Source of the DNA: DAIDKA01 sp963726995
GTDB taxonomy: Bacteria; Pseudomonadota; Gammaproteobacteria; Steroidobacterales; Steroidobacteraceae
Direction: 5' to 3'
Assembly (NCBI GenBank): GCA_963726995.1
Contig: CAVSEP010000007.1
Span: 930,001-994,000, forward strand
DNA length: 64,000 nt
Below the pieces are notes generated by a model that saw only the letters and a program-made list of their open reading frames with translations, was not told the DNA's origin and made no database searches. Position 1 is the first letter of the stretch, and each line of letters opens with the position of its first letter. A program made the position numbers and the translations under genes. Shown one piece after another: positions 1-7,077 of the stretch.

Positions 1-939
1 ACGCCGTAAGTCTCATTGGCCGTGGCAAGGCAGTTGCACGCATTACCCACGGCCCCCAGCACTCCGGTCGGCGCCGGCAGCAGTGTCCTGCCGTCCGGGC
101 TGAATTGCATGCCGTTCAGACCCGGCACGCCAACAACGGTGCCGTTGTAGCTGAAATTTGTGGGAATGACGTACGGGGCAACAACATAAGTTGGACCACC
201 CGCCGGGCCCGGCACTCGCGATGCCTGGTTGAACCAAGGCCGGCTTTGCAGCGATGAGAAGTCGTTGATCGCGTCCTGGTTATACTCCGAGAGCGAGCCG
301 ATCAGGTGCACCTTCTCGCCGAATTCGGTGGCCGAAAGACAGGGAGAACTTCGAGTTCGCGCCGTCGTGGCGCGCACTTTCGCCCCCCTGGGCCTCGGCC
401 TTCACACCTTCGAATTTTGTGTCGAGCAGGAAGTTCACGACTCCTGCCACAGCGTCGGTGCCGTAGGTCGCTGATGCGCCGCCGGTCACGACCTCGATGC
501 CCTTGAGAAGCTGATCGGGGAAGGAGGCAATGTCTACCGAACCGAAACGACTGTTCGCAACCGTGCGACGGCCATCCAGCAACACCAGGGTGCGCGAAAT
601 GCCCGAGCTGGTATTCGCGCCCCGCAGATTCACCTCCGATCCGCTCGGGCTCTGCCCGCCCAGGGCCTGCTGGGAGGTGTTGTTGCCGAAGAACTGCGGC
701 AGCGCGCTCAGACTGTCGATGAGGTTCGTCGGCGCCATCTTGACCAACTCATCCTGCGTCACCGCGGTAACCGGTGTCGGCGTGTACATGCCGGGCGATA
801 GTGTGATGCGTGAGCCGGTAATCTGGACCTCTTCAAGGACCGGCTCGGGGGCCTGCTGCGCGTACGCACACGGGGCGACGACGACGAGTGGAACCAACAT
901 CATTCCGGCCGCGCGGAACCATTGAATCCATCTAATCAT
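1..939 (-). pseudogene. TonB-dependent receptor, N-terminal part, frameshifted and cut by window edge
   Basis: Outer-membrane receptor for active uptake of large substrates. The start at 939 has a strong GGGGG-type ribosome site about 8 bases upstream. It is followed by a signal peptide ending near AYAQQ, a short EEVQITGSRI segment and a plug domain with the typical LRG, VLLDGRR and DAVAGVVNFLL motifs. The frame reads to about residue 200, then shifts. Removing one G at 330/331 restores a frame reading SFGTEFGEKVHLIGS that stays open to base 1, so an apparent one-base insertion splits the gene. The barrel and C-terminus lie outside the window. Substrate cannot be told. Confidence 0.85.
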
Positions 940-1139
940 ATAGATTCCCCCTGCATTGTTATTTGTTACGATCGCAATTCAATGGTTACAATTATTATTG
1001 TGGTCAAGGCGCATTGTCGACTCCTACTGTGCGGCACTTGATAAGTCTACCGGGGTGTAATGACCATCATCCCCCCCAGCTGCGGCGCACCATTTCCCTC
1101 AGTCGCTTCGCCCGTTGCAGGCCGGCAGCCCCTGGAGGA

Positions 1140-1450
1140 TCGCGATAGCCTACCGGTCTCCAGAAGACGCCTGAGGTGCTCGAGAGGATCTTGGGCCATC
1201 CGCCGGGGAGGGCGGCGATGACCTTGGAGTTCGCCCAGACTGCTGTGCATGGTGGTGAGTTTGACGACCGCGCCGTTGGGTTCCAGCTCGAGCTTGCGTA
1301 GTGCCGGACGCTCGGCCTTGAGCTCCGGCCGGAATTCACTGTGCCCGCGGACCACGAGCCGCTTGCGGGTATGCATTGTGGAAATCAGGAACTCCCAGAT
1401 GCAATGGAATCCAGTACTCGCCCGGCGGCGGAGCGCGTAATTTCGCACGC
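1140..1450 (-). pseudogene. Remnant of an SRPBCC/AHSA1-family protein
   Basis: The minus strand holds pieces of an AHSA1-type (START-like) domain split over two frames. One frame reads FRPELKAERP and KLELEPNGAVVKLT, the next reads NSKVIAALPGGWPKILSS, and the first resumes with HLRRLLETGRLS. This order matches the C-terminal half of the family, which typically ends in a helix of the form GGWP-LSSLK-LLETG. Two frame changes (near 1230 and 1190) and no convincing N-terminal half make it a dead fragment. It lies 130 bases from the IS630 element, which may mark the break. Recognition rests on motif memory, not a search. Confidence 0.6.
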
Positions 1451-1583
1451 GGCAAATGCGTGGTTCGCCCTGATGCGCGAATCACTTCACACCGTTGCGA
1501 CCACCGAAGCACTGTGGAGCGACGGGCGCCCCGCCCTGAGGACCCGCAACAAGAAACTATGACGATCGCGTCCGCGTGAGTTA

Positions 1584-2694
1584 CTGAGCCGGCCGGTAAA
1601 TAGTGCGCAGATTGTCAGGCGGCATATCGAACATGCTCCTCTTTGAAGAGATTACGGATGACTTGCGGCTGGCGTTGCCGGCGGCGCAGGTGCGTGCGAA
1701 CGCCTGCCATCATCTCCGTGCGGTTGCCAGGACGGCTCTTGCCCAGGCTGTTGGTCTTCACGTCCTGGTTCAACAGCTCGTCGGGGTTGAGTTCCGGGCA
1801 GTGCCCCGGCAGCCGGATCAGGCGTAAGCGCGCCGCATTGGCGCTCACGAAGTCTTTGGCAATGACCGAGCGATGGACGGGATGACCATCGACGATCAGA
1901 TGCAACTTGCCGCCGGCTTGGCTGAGCAGGCGCTGCATGAAGCGGATGAACAGCCGGCCGTCGAACTTGCCGTGAAAGACCATGAAGGCCAAATGGCCGC
2001 GGTTTGTGATCGCCGAAATCATATTGCAGCCGAAGCGCTGCCCGGTGGCGCGAATGATCGGGGTCTGCCCCAGCGGCGCATAACTCGTGCCGGCCACATG
2101 GTCGCTGCGCAGGCCCATTTCGTCGCCCCAGTAAATCACAGCCTTTTCTCGCTTCGCCTCACGCGCGATGCCCGGATATTCGGTGCGCAGCCAACGCGCA
2201 ATGGCTGCATCGTTGCGTTCGTATGCCCGGCGTACCGGCTTCTGCGGGCTCATGCCCCAGCTGCTCAGGTAACGACCCACCGTCGTCAGCGATACCGAAA
2301 TCCCGCATTCCCGCTCAATCAGCGTGACCACTGCAGCCCGCGTCCACAAATAGAAAGACAGCTTCAGCTGGTCCGGCAGGGAGTCGATAATCAGCTGGCG
2401 AATCCGCGCCGATTGCCTCGGGTCGAGCCGCCCTTCGCCGGCCCGGCGGCCACGGCGCTTGGGCTTCAGCGCTCGCAAGCCGCCCGCTCGATCCAGCCCC
2501 ATCCACTTGCTTACCGCTCTCAGGCTGGCGCCGTAGACCACTGCCGCCTGCGTCTGGCTCATACCGCCTCGCACCGCCTGCACAACCGAGCGGCGCAAAT
2601 GCGCCTGCGTCGCCCTATCCAATTTTCGGGCATCAACTCTGCTTGCCATAGCCAGAATGATACCACATTACGCACTATTTGCTGCACGGATCAG
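1584..2694. mobile_element. IS630-family insertion sequence
   Basis: About 1.1 kb bounded by imperfect inverted repeats of roughly 27 bases. The left end starts CTGAGCCGG and the right end, on the minus strand, starts CTGATCCGT; both share AAATAGTGCG further in. Each end is flanked by TA (1582-1583 and 2695-2696), as expected for the TA target duplication of IS630/Tc1-type elements. It carries one transposase gene on the minus strand. The element looks intact. Confidence 0.8.
1615..2649 (-). CDS. IS630-family transposase
   Basis: DDE transposase of 344 residues, a usual length for IS630. The N-terminal third is a helix-turn-helix region (SQTQAAVVYGASLRAVSKWM) followed by a basic stretch. The catalytic core shows YWGDEMG (first Asp), LIVDGHPVHRS (second Asp) and GHCPELNPDE (Glu), the classic DDE pattern with the PELNPxE signature. 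It ends with a basic helix. ATG at 2649 lies just inside the right inverted repeat and the stop just inside the left one, so the gene fills the element. No truncation is visible; it is probably functional for excision and insertion at TA sites. Confidence 0.92.
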   Translation of the reverse strand: MASRVDARKLDRATQAHLRRSVVQAVRGGMSQTQAAVVYGASLRAVSKWMGLDRAGGLRALKPKRRGRRAGEGRLDPRQSARIRQLIIDSLPDQLKLSFYLWTRAAVVTLIERECGISVSLTTVGRYLSSWGMSPQKPVRRAYERNDAAIARWLRTEYPGIAREAKREKAVIYWGDEMGLRSDHVAGTSYAPLGQTPIIRATGQRFGCNMISAITNRGHLAFMVFHGKFDGRLFIRFMQRLLSQAGGKLHLIVDGHPVHRSVIAKDFVSANAARLRLIRLPGHCPELNPDELLNQDVKTNSLGKSRPGNRTEMMAGVRTHLRRRQRQPQVIRNLFKEEHVRYAA

Positions 2695-2696
2695 TA

Positions 2697-3109
2697 ATTG
2701 ACCTTGGTTATCGTTGAGCGGCCTGTCATTAAGGTGCCCATGCACGTGTCCGGACTGATCATTACCGATGTGGCCGCTAAGGACCCTGAATGTGCTTTCG
2801 GGCACATGGGTTACACCAAATTCCGACCGGCATAAAACGTTACCTATCTGTCCGGAATGGACCGAAAATGATGGTGGAAGGGAGGGAATCGAACCCTCGA
2901 CCCCGGCATTATGAGGAAAGTGGTTGCCTTGAATATGGTTCACATTCAAATAGTTATGAGCTTGATGGCTTGGATCGCAGGAAAATAAACACAAGTAGAT
3001 GCAGATGAAACCGCCGCTGTGGCGCACGAAATCCCCCACGGTCCAGGCCTCAGTTGCGAGGCCTTCCATCATTGCTTAAAATGCAATCAATGATTTATGG
3101 AGATCCGTC
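2697..3109. other. Intergenic region at the left edge of the tRNA-Met island
   Basis: No convincing gene. It contains the leftmost tRNA-Met-derived repeat (2872-2915). The rest is unremarkable and AT-richer than its surroundings, and leads to the promoter region of the antitoxin gene at 3110. Confidence 0.5.
2872..2915 (-). repeat. att-like repeat 1: partial copy of tRNA-Met 3' end
   Basis: 44 bases matching the 3' half of the intact tRNA-Met at 14695-14771 (acceptor CCA end, T arm, up to the anticodon) with one A missing. The match stops after ATGAG and the 5' half of a tRNA is absent, so it is not a working tRNA. It is the outermost of four copies in the same orientation and is best read as an attachment-site scar. 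Confidence 0.8.
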
Positions 3110-3358
3110 GTGGCCAGCATGACCATTCGGGACATCGATGAAAAACTGAAGGCCCGACTGCGCATCCAGGCGGCCAAACATGGCCGCTCGATGGAGAATG
3201 AGGCGCGCGACATCCTGCGCACGGCTTTGTGGCACGAGCGCGCGCGCGCGGGAGGGCTCGTTGAGGCCATCCGCTCTCGCATTGAGCCCTTTGGCGGCGC
3301 CGATCTCGAAATCGCTCCGCGCGATGCGATGCGCGAACCCGTAAACCTCGATAAGTGA
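3110..3358 (+). CDS. FitA/VapB-like antitoxin (ribbon-helix-helix)
   Basis: 82-residue protein whose N-terminus (MTIRDIDEKLKARLRIQAA, then HGRSMENEAR) is the standard ribbon-helix-helix DNA-binding fold of FitA-type antitoxins. The acidic and Pro-rich C-terminus would wrap the toxin. GTG at 3110 is chosen because GGAG lies 7 bases upstream; the ATG at 3119 is too far from it. The stop overlaps the GTG of the PIN toxin (GTGA), giving translational coupling. The pair presumably represses its own promoter. It is the only gene pair in the first att-bounded block, so it may stabilise that block. Confidence 0.88.
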   Translation: MASMTIRDIDEKLKARLRIQAAKHGRSMENEARDILRTALWHERARAGGLVEAIRSRIEPFGGADLEIAPRDAMREPVNLDK

Positions 3359-3774
3359 TCGTTCTCGACACTAACGTTCTGTCAGAGCTCGTGCGTGCCG
3401 CCCCGGAGCCACGCGTCGTGGAATGGCTGGGTGAGCAGCCGCGCGCTTCGATATTTACGACAATCATCACAAGGGCAGAGATTCTGTACGGCATCCGGGT
3501 CTTGCCCAAAGGAAAACGCCGCGACGGACTGTGGGACGCTGCGATCAACATTTTCGACATTGATCTGGATGGGCATGTACTCACCTTCGACAGTGCAGCC
3601 GCCGACGCTTTCGCAGATATCAGTGCCACAAGACGTGCGGCCGGCCGGCCGATCACACAATTCGATGCGCAGATAGCGGGCATTACGCGATCCCGTGGCG
3701 CGCAGCTTGCGAGCCGCAACGTCGGCGACTTTGATGCGTGTGGCTTTGAGGTAATCAACCCCTGGGGCCAATAG
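3355..3774 (+). CDS. VapC/FitB-like PIN-domain toxin
   Basis: 139-residue PIN-domain ribonuclease. The metal-binding acidic residues are all present: Asp5 in VLDTNVLSE, Glu42 in RAEILYG, Asp104 in QFDAQIA, and Asn122/Asp125 in RNVGDFD. Length is normal for FitB/VapC. These toxins cut RNA, often tRNA, when the antitoxin is lost; the target here is unknown. The GTG start overlaps the antitoxin stop. A short spacer separates its end from att-like repeat 2 at 3921. Confidence 0.92.
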   Translation: MIVLDTNVLSELVRAAPEPRVVEWLGEQPRASIFTTIITRAEILYGIRVLPKGKRRDGLWDAAINIFDIDLDGHVLTFDSAAADAFADISATRRAAGRPITQFDAQIAGITRSRGAQLASRNVGDFDACGFEVINPWGQ

Positions 3775-4368
3775 GGGCTGGCACGACCACGCCCTACTCG
3801 GCAGCGGACTTTGACGCACCGATAAGACCTGGCAGGACGACGCGTGCCGTAGCTTGCCGCGAATCTCCGGCACTCTCGGTCGTGCTCGGGTCGAGGCGCT
3901 TCGAAAGTGCCGAGCCAAAATGGTGGAAAGGGAGGGAATCGAACCTTGACCGGGCATTGTGAGCTCGGTCCTTGGCTGAGCAATTCTTTTGACTTCATTA
4001 GCTTAGCCAAGTGACCCCGTTGCACGTCAGCACTACGGAGCAGGACAGGCTCCCGCAACACTCCCGCACCTTCATAGCCTTGAGATCCGCGCCTCACCAC
4101 AGAGGAGTCGTGACGTGCAAGCCGCAGTGGCGGGCGCGGTCGGCCCGGCAATGCGTCGGCGAGGATCCCTTGCATAGGTTGGCGCCTCGACCTCTCGATA
4201 GCCGTCCTTGTTGGGGAAGCAGCCAGCACAACGGACAGGGCTCCACACATTGGCCGACATTTGATGCGCCGCGTACGTCGCGTCCTTGCCGCGGCTTTCG
4301 CTTCGCAGATCCTCGTACACTACAGTTGACGCAGTGTTTATGATTAGTCGCCATAAGGATGCACGTCG
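3775..4368. other. Intergenic region holding att-like repeat 2
   Basis: 594 bases without a credible gene. It holds the second tRNA-Met-derived repeat (3921-3963) and, 87 bases beyond it, a double motif (TCCCGCAA, 2 bases, CTCCCGC at 4051-4067). The same double motif recurs at the same distance after repeat 3. The remainder shows no gene or clear terminator. Confidence 0.5.
3921..3963 (-). repeat. att-like repeat 2: degraded copy of tRNA-Met 3' end
   Basis: The first 26 bases match the 3' end of the tRNA-Met gene at 14695 exactly. The continuation is degraded (TTGACCGGGCATTGTGAG in place of CTCGACCCCGGCATTATGAG). Same orientation as the other copies. The decay suggests an older junction than repeat 3. 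Confidence 0.75.
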
Positions 4369-4737
4369 ATGAAGACAGCACCAAAAATCGTCGGGATTTG
4401 CATTGCCGCACTGGCCGCAAATGCAGCCCGCGCCCATCACACCTTCGCCATGTTCGATGCGAGTCAGCGACTGACGCTGCATGGCACGGTGAAGGAACTG
4501 CAGTGGACCAATCCTCATTGCTTCCTCCAGCTCTTGGTCGCAAAAGGAGGGAATATGCAGGAATGGAGTTTGCAGATGAACGCTCCCCTTGATCTGTATC
4601 GCAATGGCTGGCGCCCGGGCTCTCTCAAACCAGGGGACAAGATCACCGTGGTCATCGACCCCACGAGGGACGGGTCGCATTCCGGACGCATGCGTTCCGG
4701 GACCGGACCGGACGGCAAGGAGCTGCCGGCGCCATGA
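4369..4737 (+). CDS. Secreted DUF6152-like protein
   Basis: 122-residue protein with a signal peptide (cut near AARAHHT). The mature part begins HHTFAMFD and contains LHGTVKELQWTNPHCFLQL, the pattern of the DUF6152 family of small periplasmic proteins common in sphingomonads and steroid-degrading gammaproteobacteria. Function is unknown. The fold is probably a small beta barrel carrying a GDKITVVIDP strand. AAGGA lies about 9 bases before the ATG. Its stop overlaps the ATG of the next gene, so the two are coupled. This pair is the only content of the second att-bounded block. Confidence 0.75.
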   Translation: MKTAPKIVGICIAALAANAARAHHTFAMFDASQRLTLHGTVKELQWTNPHCFLQLLVAKGGNMQEWSLQMNAPLDLYRNGWRPGSLKPGDKITVVIDPTRDGSHSGRMRSGTGPDGKELPAP

Positions 4738-5609
4738 CAAGGAAGCACAGCCCCCGCAGCGTCTTGCTGCTGGCGGCGCTCGCGTGCGCCCCCCTGTCCG
4801 CGCAACAGAATGCGCCTGCACGGGTACGGCAGTTTGCTGCTCTGCCTGCCTGGACAGGCATCTGGGAAGGCGAAATCGCTGCGCAGCTGGGATCGGACGA
4901 ACTCGATAAGGCGATCGCGGAGGCGCGGGCGCACCCGGAGAAAGTGCCGACTGTCGCGCCGCCCGGCGTCCTCGATCCTGTCGAGGCGTTCGTCTTGACC
5001 CGCTCTCCTCTACATGGCAAGCCCCCGTACAACGCCGAATGGGATCGCAAGTACGAACTCCGAAGGAAGAAGATCCAGTCCGCACCTGCCTCCGCTATCA
5101 GGCCCGGTAGCATCAAGGCCTGCGGCTGGGAATTTCCTGAGATTATGGACAACCCATTCGACACGCTGTTTCAGATCTTTGTGACGCCGGAGGAAACGCT
5201 GCTCCTCTTCCCGAATGGGCAAGCGCGCCATATCTACACCGATCGTCCGCATCCGAACCAAGGAGACCTTTGGCCCACCGACCTTGGCAACTCCATCGGC
5301 CGCTGGGAGGGCGACACCCTGGTGATCGACACCATCGAAACCAAGGCCGGATCCTTCGTCAAGATCCCCTTTATCCTCGCCCCGGACTTCAGCGACAAAG
5401 TGCACTTTACCGAGCGATTGCGCCTGTCTGGCCCGGACGCCATGCAAGACGTGATGACCATCGAAGACCCCAACCGTCTGGCACATGCATGGACTGTGGT
5501 ACTCAAATACCGACGGGTAAAGAACCTCGACCGACTGATCCCGACCAACTGCACCGAAAATGATCGCTTCCGAGTCGTGGATGGCAAAGTAACGATCGGT
5601 GCAAAATGA
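4734..5609 (+). CDS. Secreted protein of unknown function, partner of the DUF6152-like gene
   Basis: 291 residues with a signal peptide cut after about residue 23 (APLSAQQ). The C-terminal half contains a motif repeated across many uncharacterised exported proteins, LGNSIGRWEGDTLVIDTIET, followed by FTERLRLSGPDAM and MTIEDPNRLAHAWT, which resembles a lipocalin-like or beta-barrel domain. No catalytic motif is recognised. It overlaps the preceding gene by four bases and probably acts with it in the periplasm. In related genomes such genes often sit near TonB receptors, but no substrate can be inferred here. Confidence 0.7.
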   Translation: MTRKHSPRSVLLLAALACAPLSAQQNAPARVRQFAALPAWTGIWEGEIAAQLGSDELDKAIAEARAHPEKVPTVAPPGVLDPVEAFVLTRSPLHGKPPYNAEWDRKYELRRKKIQSAPASAIRPGSIKACGWEFPEIMDNPFDTLFQIFVTPEETLLLFPNGQARHIYTDRPHPNQGDLWPTDLGNSIGRWEGDTLVIDTIETKAGSFVKIPFILAPDFSDKVHFTERLRLSGPDAMQDVMTIEDPNRLAHAWTVVLKYRRVKNLDRLIPTNCTENDRFRVVDGKVTIGAK

Positions 5610-6094
5610 GACCGCGCAGGGTCCGACCCGCATGTCGCCGAAGTCGTGAGATGCCGACCGGCCCGCAGCACTGGACAAGGTGGCTTTGAAGGATCTTCTG
5701 GGGCGAAGATGATGAGCGTGCTACGAGACCTCATCGCGCCCTATCGAGGGCTATTGGACCTGGAATATACCTTCCACCATCACATCATCACGGTCACCAG
5801 CTGCGATCGCATCTGCCTTGTCCTTACCGATGTAGTCGGTCAGGACAATAAAATTGGTGGAAAGGGAGGGAATCGAACCCTCGACCCCGGCATTATGAGT
5901 GCCTTAGTTTGGTCTTAAATAGCTGATTCTAAACAGGTTGGGCAGACGGCCGTTGCAGCTAAGTGCCTGAAAGTGCATGGACGTGCAGGAGAGATTCCCG
6001 CAATTCTCCCGCGCGTGAACATGAATTGTGAACACGTCGGAGCGCATCCCAGGATCAGGGCTCTGGCTTGAATGTCCGAATGGGGCCGAGACGT
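5610..6094. other. Intergenic region holding att-like repeat 3
   Basis: 485 bases without a supported gene. It contains tRNA-Met-derived repeat 3 (5855-5903) and, 91 bases after it, the motif TTCCCGCAATTCTCCCGC (5995-6012). This parallels the motif after repeat 2 and may be integrase arm-type sites. Nothing else stands out. Confidence 0.5.
5855..5903 (-). repeat. att-like repeat 3: exact 49-bp copy of tRNA-Met 3' end
   Basis: 49 bases identical to 14695-14743, covering the CCA end, T arm and anticodon stem of tRNA-Met(CAU). Identity stops just past the anticodon stem. The exact match makes it the best candidate for the att partner of the integrase at 13423-14694, giving a unit of about 8.9 kb. 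Confidence 0.85.
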
Positions 6095-6412
6095 TTAGAT
6101 CTCCGCTAGCCGGCGTATCGTGTCTGGGAATCGTTGTAGCATACGAATTAGCAAAGCGGCTTGGGCATTTGGTTTCGCTCGCCCCTGCTCCCAGTTCTCC
6201 AGTGTTCGCACGTTCGTACGCAGGTATCCCGCGAATAAGCCCCGGGAAAGATTCATATCCTCGCGGACCTTGGCAAGTTCGCGAGCTGTGATAGTCGGTA
6301 CGGGCTTCACCTTCATTGCATGCGTACGTAGAGTTCGCTTTCCGGCACGCTGCTCGGCCAGTGCGTCAAAACCCTCGACCAGTTCGTTAAACAGATCACG
6401 ATTTTTCGTCAT
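6095..6412 (-). CDS. HigA-like antitoxin, Xre-type helix-turn-helix
   Basis: 105-residue DNA-binding protein. A helix-turn-helix occupies about residues 43-75 (ITARELAKVREDMNLSRGLF then LRTNVRTLENWEQGRAKP), typical of HigA/NadS-type antitoxins where the antitoxin follows the toxin. Its ATG overlaps the stop of the toxin gene (6409-6412). It should neutralise the toxin and repress the operon, probably at the palindrome at 6767-6785. Confidence 0.88.
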   Translation of the reverse strand: MTKNRDLFNELVEGFDALAEQRAGKRTLRTHAMKVKPVPTITARELAKVREDMNLSRGLFAGYLRTNVRTLENWEQGRAKPNAQAALLIRMLQRFPDTIRRLAEI

Positions 6413-6756
6413 GGGTGGTTTCTCCTCATCTTTAGTTCGCCCTTCACACGCTCCTTCAATGCCTCTCGTTGCTTGGGCGTCATATCATCCATCTCATCCT
6501 TGTCGTACACCGTGAACAGCCAAAATTCTGGTCCGCCGGTCCAGAAGTAATAGATCACACGCAGACCACCGCGCTTGCCTTTGCCTCGTCGCGAGTCGCC
6601 AAAGCGTAACTTCCGCAACCCACCGGTCCCCACAATCTGGTCACCGGCCTCTGGGTTGCCCATCAGGGCCAATTGCAAGCCGCGAAAGCTGTCGTCATCG
6701 AGGTACTCTTCGCGATGCCGTTCGAAAGCCGGCAACTCAATGAAGATTGCTTTCAT
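6409..6756 (-). CDS. RelE/HigB-superfamily toxin
   Basis: 115 residues resembling the RelE/HigB toxin family: FIELPAFERHREEYL at the start, LALMGNPEAGDQIVGTGGLRKLRF in the middle, and GKGKRGGLRVIYYFW with LFTVYDKDEMDDMTPKQR near the end, the core strands of the fold. Such toxins cleave mRNA in the ribosome. It comes first in the operon with its antitoxin downstream, the order typical of HigBA. Position inside the att-bounded unit suggests it helps keep the element. Confidence 0.88.
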   Translation of the reverse strand: MKAIFIELPAFERHREEYLDDDSFRGLQLALMGNPEAGDQIVGTGGLRKLRFGDSRRGKGKRGGLRVIYYFWTGGPEFWLFTVYDKDEMDDMTPKQREALKERVKGELKMRRNHP

Positions 6757-6766
6757 CGCAGGCTAG

Positions 6767-6785
6767 TATACGCAGATTGCGTATA
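6767..6785. promoter_or_regulatory. Perfect palindrome, likely operator of the HigBA-like operon
   Basis: Two 8-base arms, TATACGCA and TGCGTATA, around a GAT spacer, 11 bases upstream of the toxin ATG at 6756. Position and symmetry fit an antitoxin operator overlapping the promoter. TATA-like steps in the arms could double as a -10 element. Confidence 0.7.
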
Positions 6786-7077
6786 GATACCAGCACTCTC
6801 TTGCGAACAAGCTCAACCACCTTAAGTCTTTAATTTATATAGACTAATACTCCGCTGACGAATCTTGGCTCTCGATTCTGGCGCATCCGTGCCGGGGATG
6901 ACCCGCGCTATTTCTGACTGCTCCGCAATATCGCTGCCTTTGTAGCCGCCGAACGTAAAATGCCTTGAGCAGGTCTCAACAGCGCGCACCGGGGATTCGC
7001 TCCCCACCGACGAAATCAAATTCGGATATACGGCTCCTGTCATCGGACCTCGAACTCATGTAATCCGAAGATAAGAT
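6786..7077. other. Intergenic region between the toxin operon and the primase-helicase
   Basis: 292 bases between divergent genes. A 73-codon minus-strand frame exists here but has no recognisable motif or ribosome site, so I do not call it. The region presumably holds both promoters. Confidence 0.4.

Noticed and set aside
4325..4345. TTGACG and TATGAT as a sigma-70 promoter for the DUF6152-like gene
   Set aside because: The two hexamers are only about 7 bases apart, far less than the needed 16-18.
4072..5085. 337-codon frame on the minus strand over the secreted-protein pair
   Set aside because: No motif, overlaps two genes with signal peptides and good ribosome sites, and has Arg/Cys-rich shadow composition.
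5855..5903. Second tRNA-Met gene
   Set aside because: Only the 3' half is present. The 5' acceptor strand and D arm are missing.
6822..7043. 73-codon minus-strand frame before the primase-helicase
   Set aside because: No ribosome site, no motif, and it lies in a likely promoter region.
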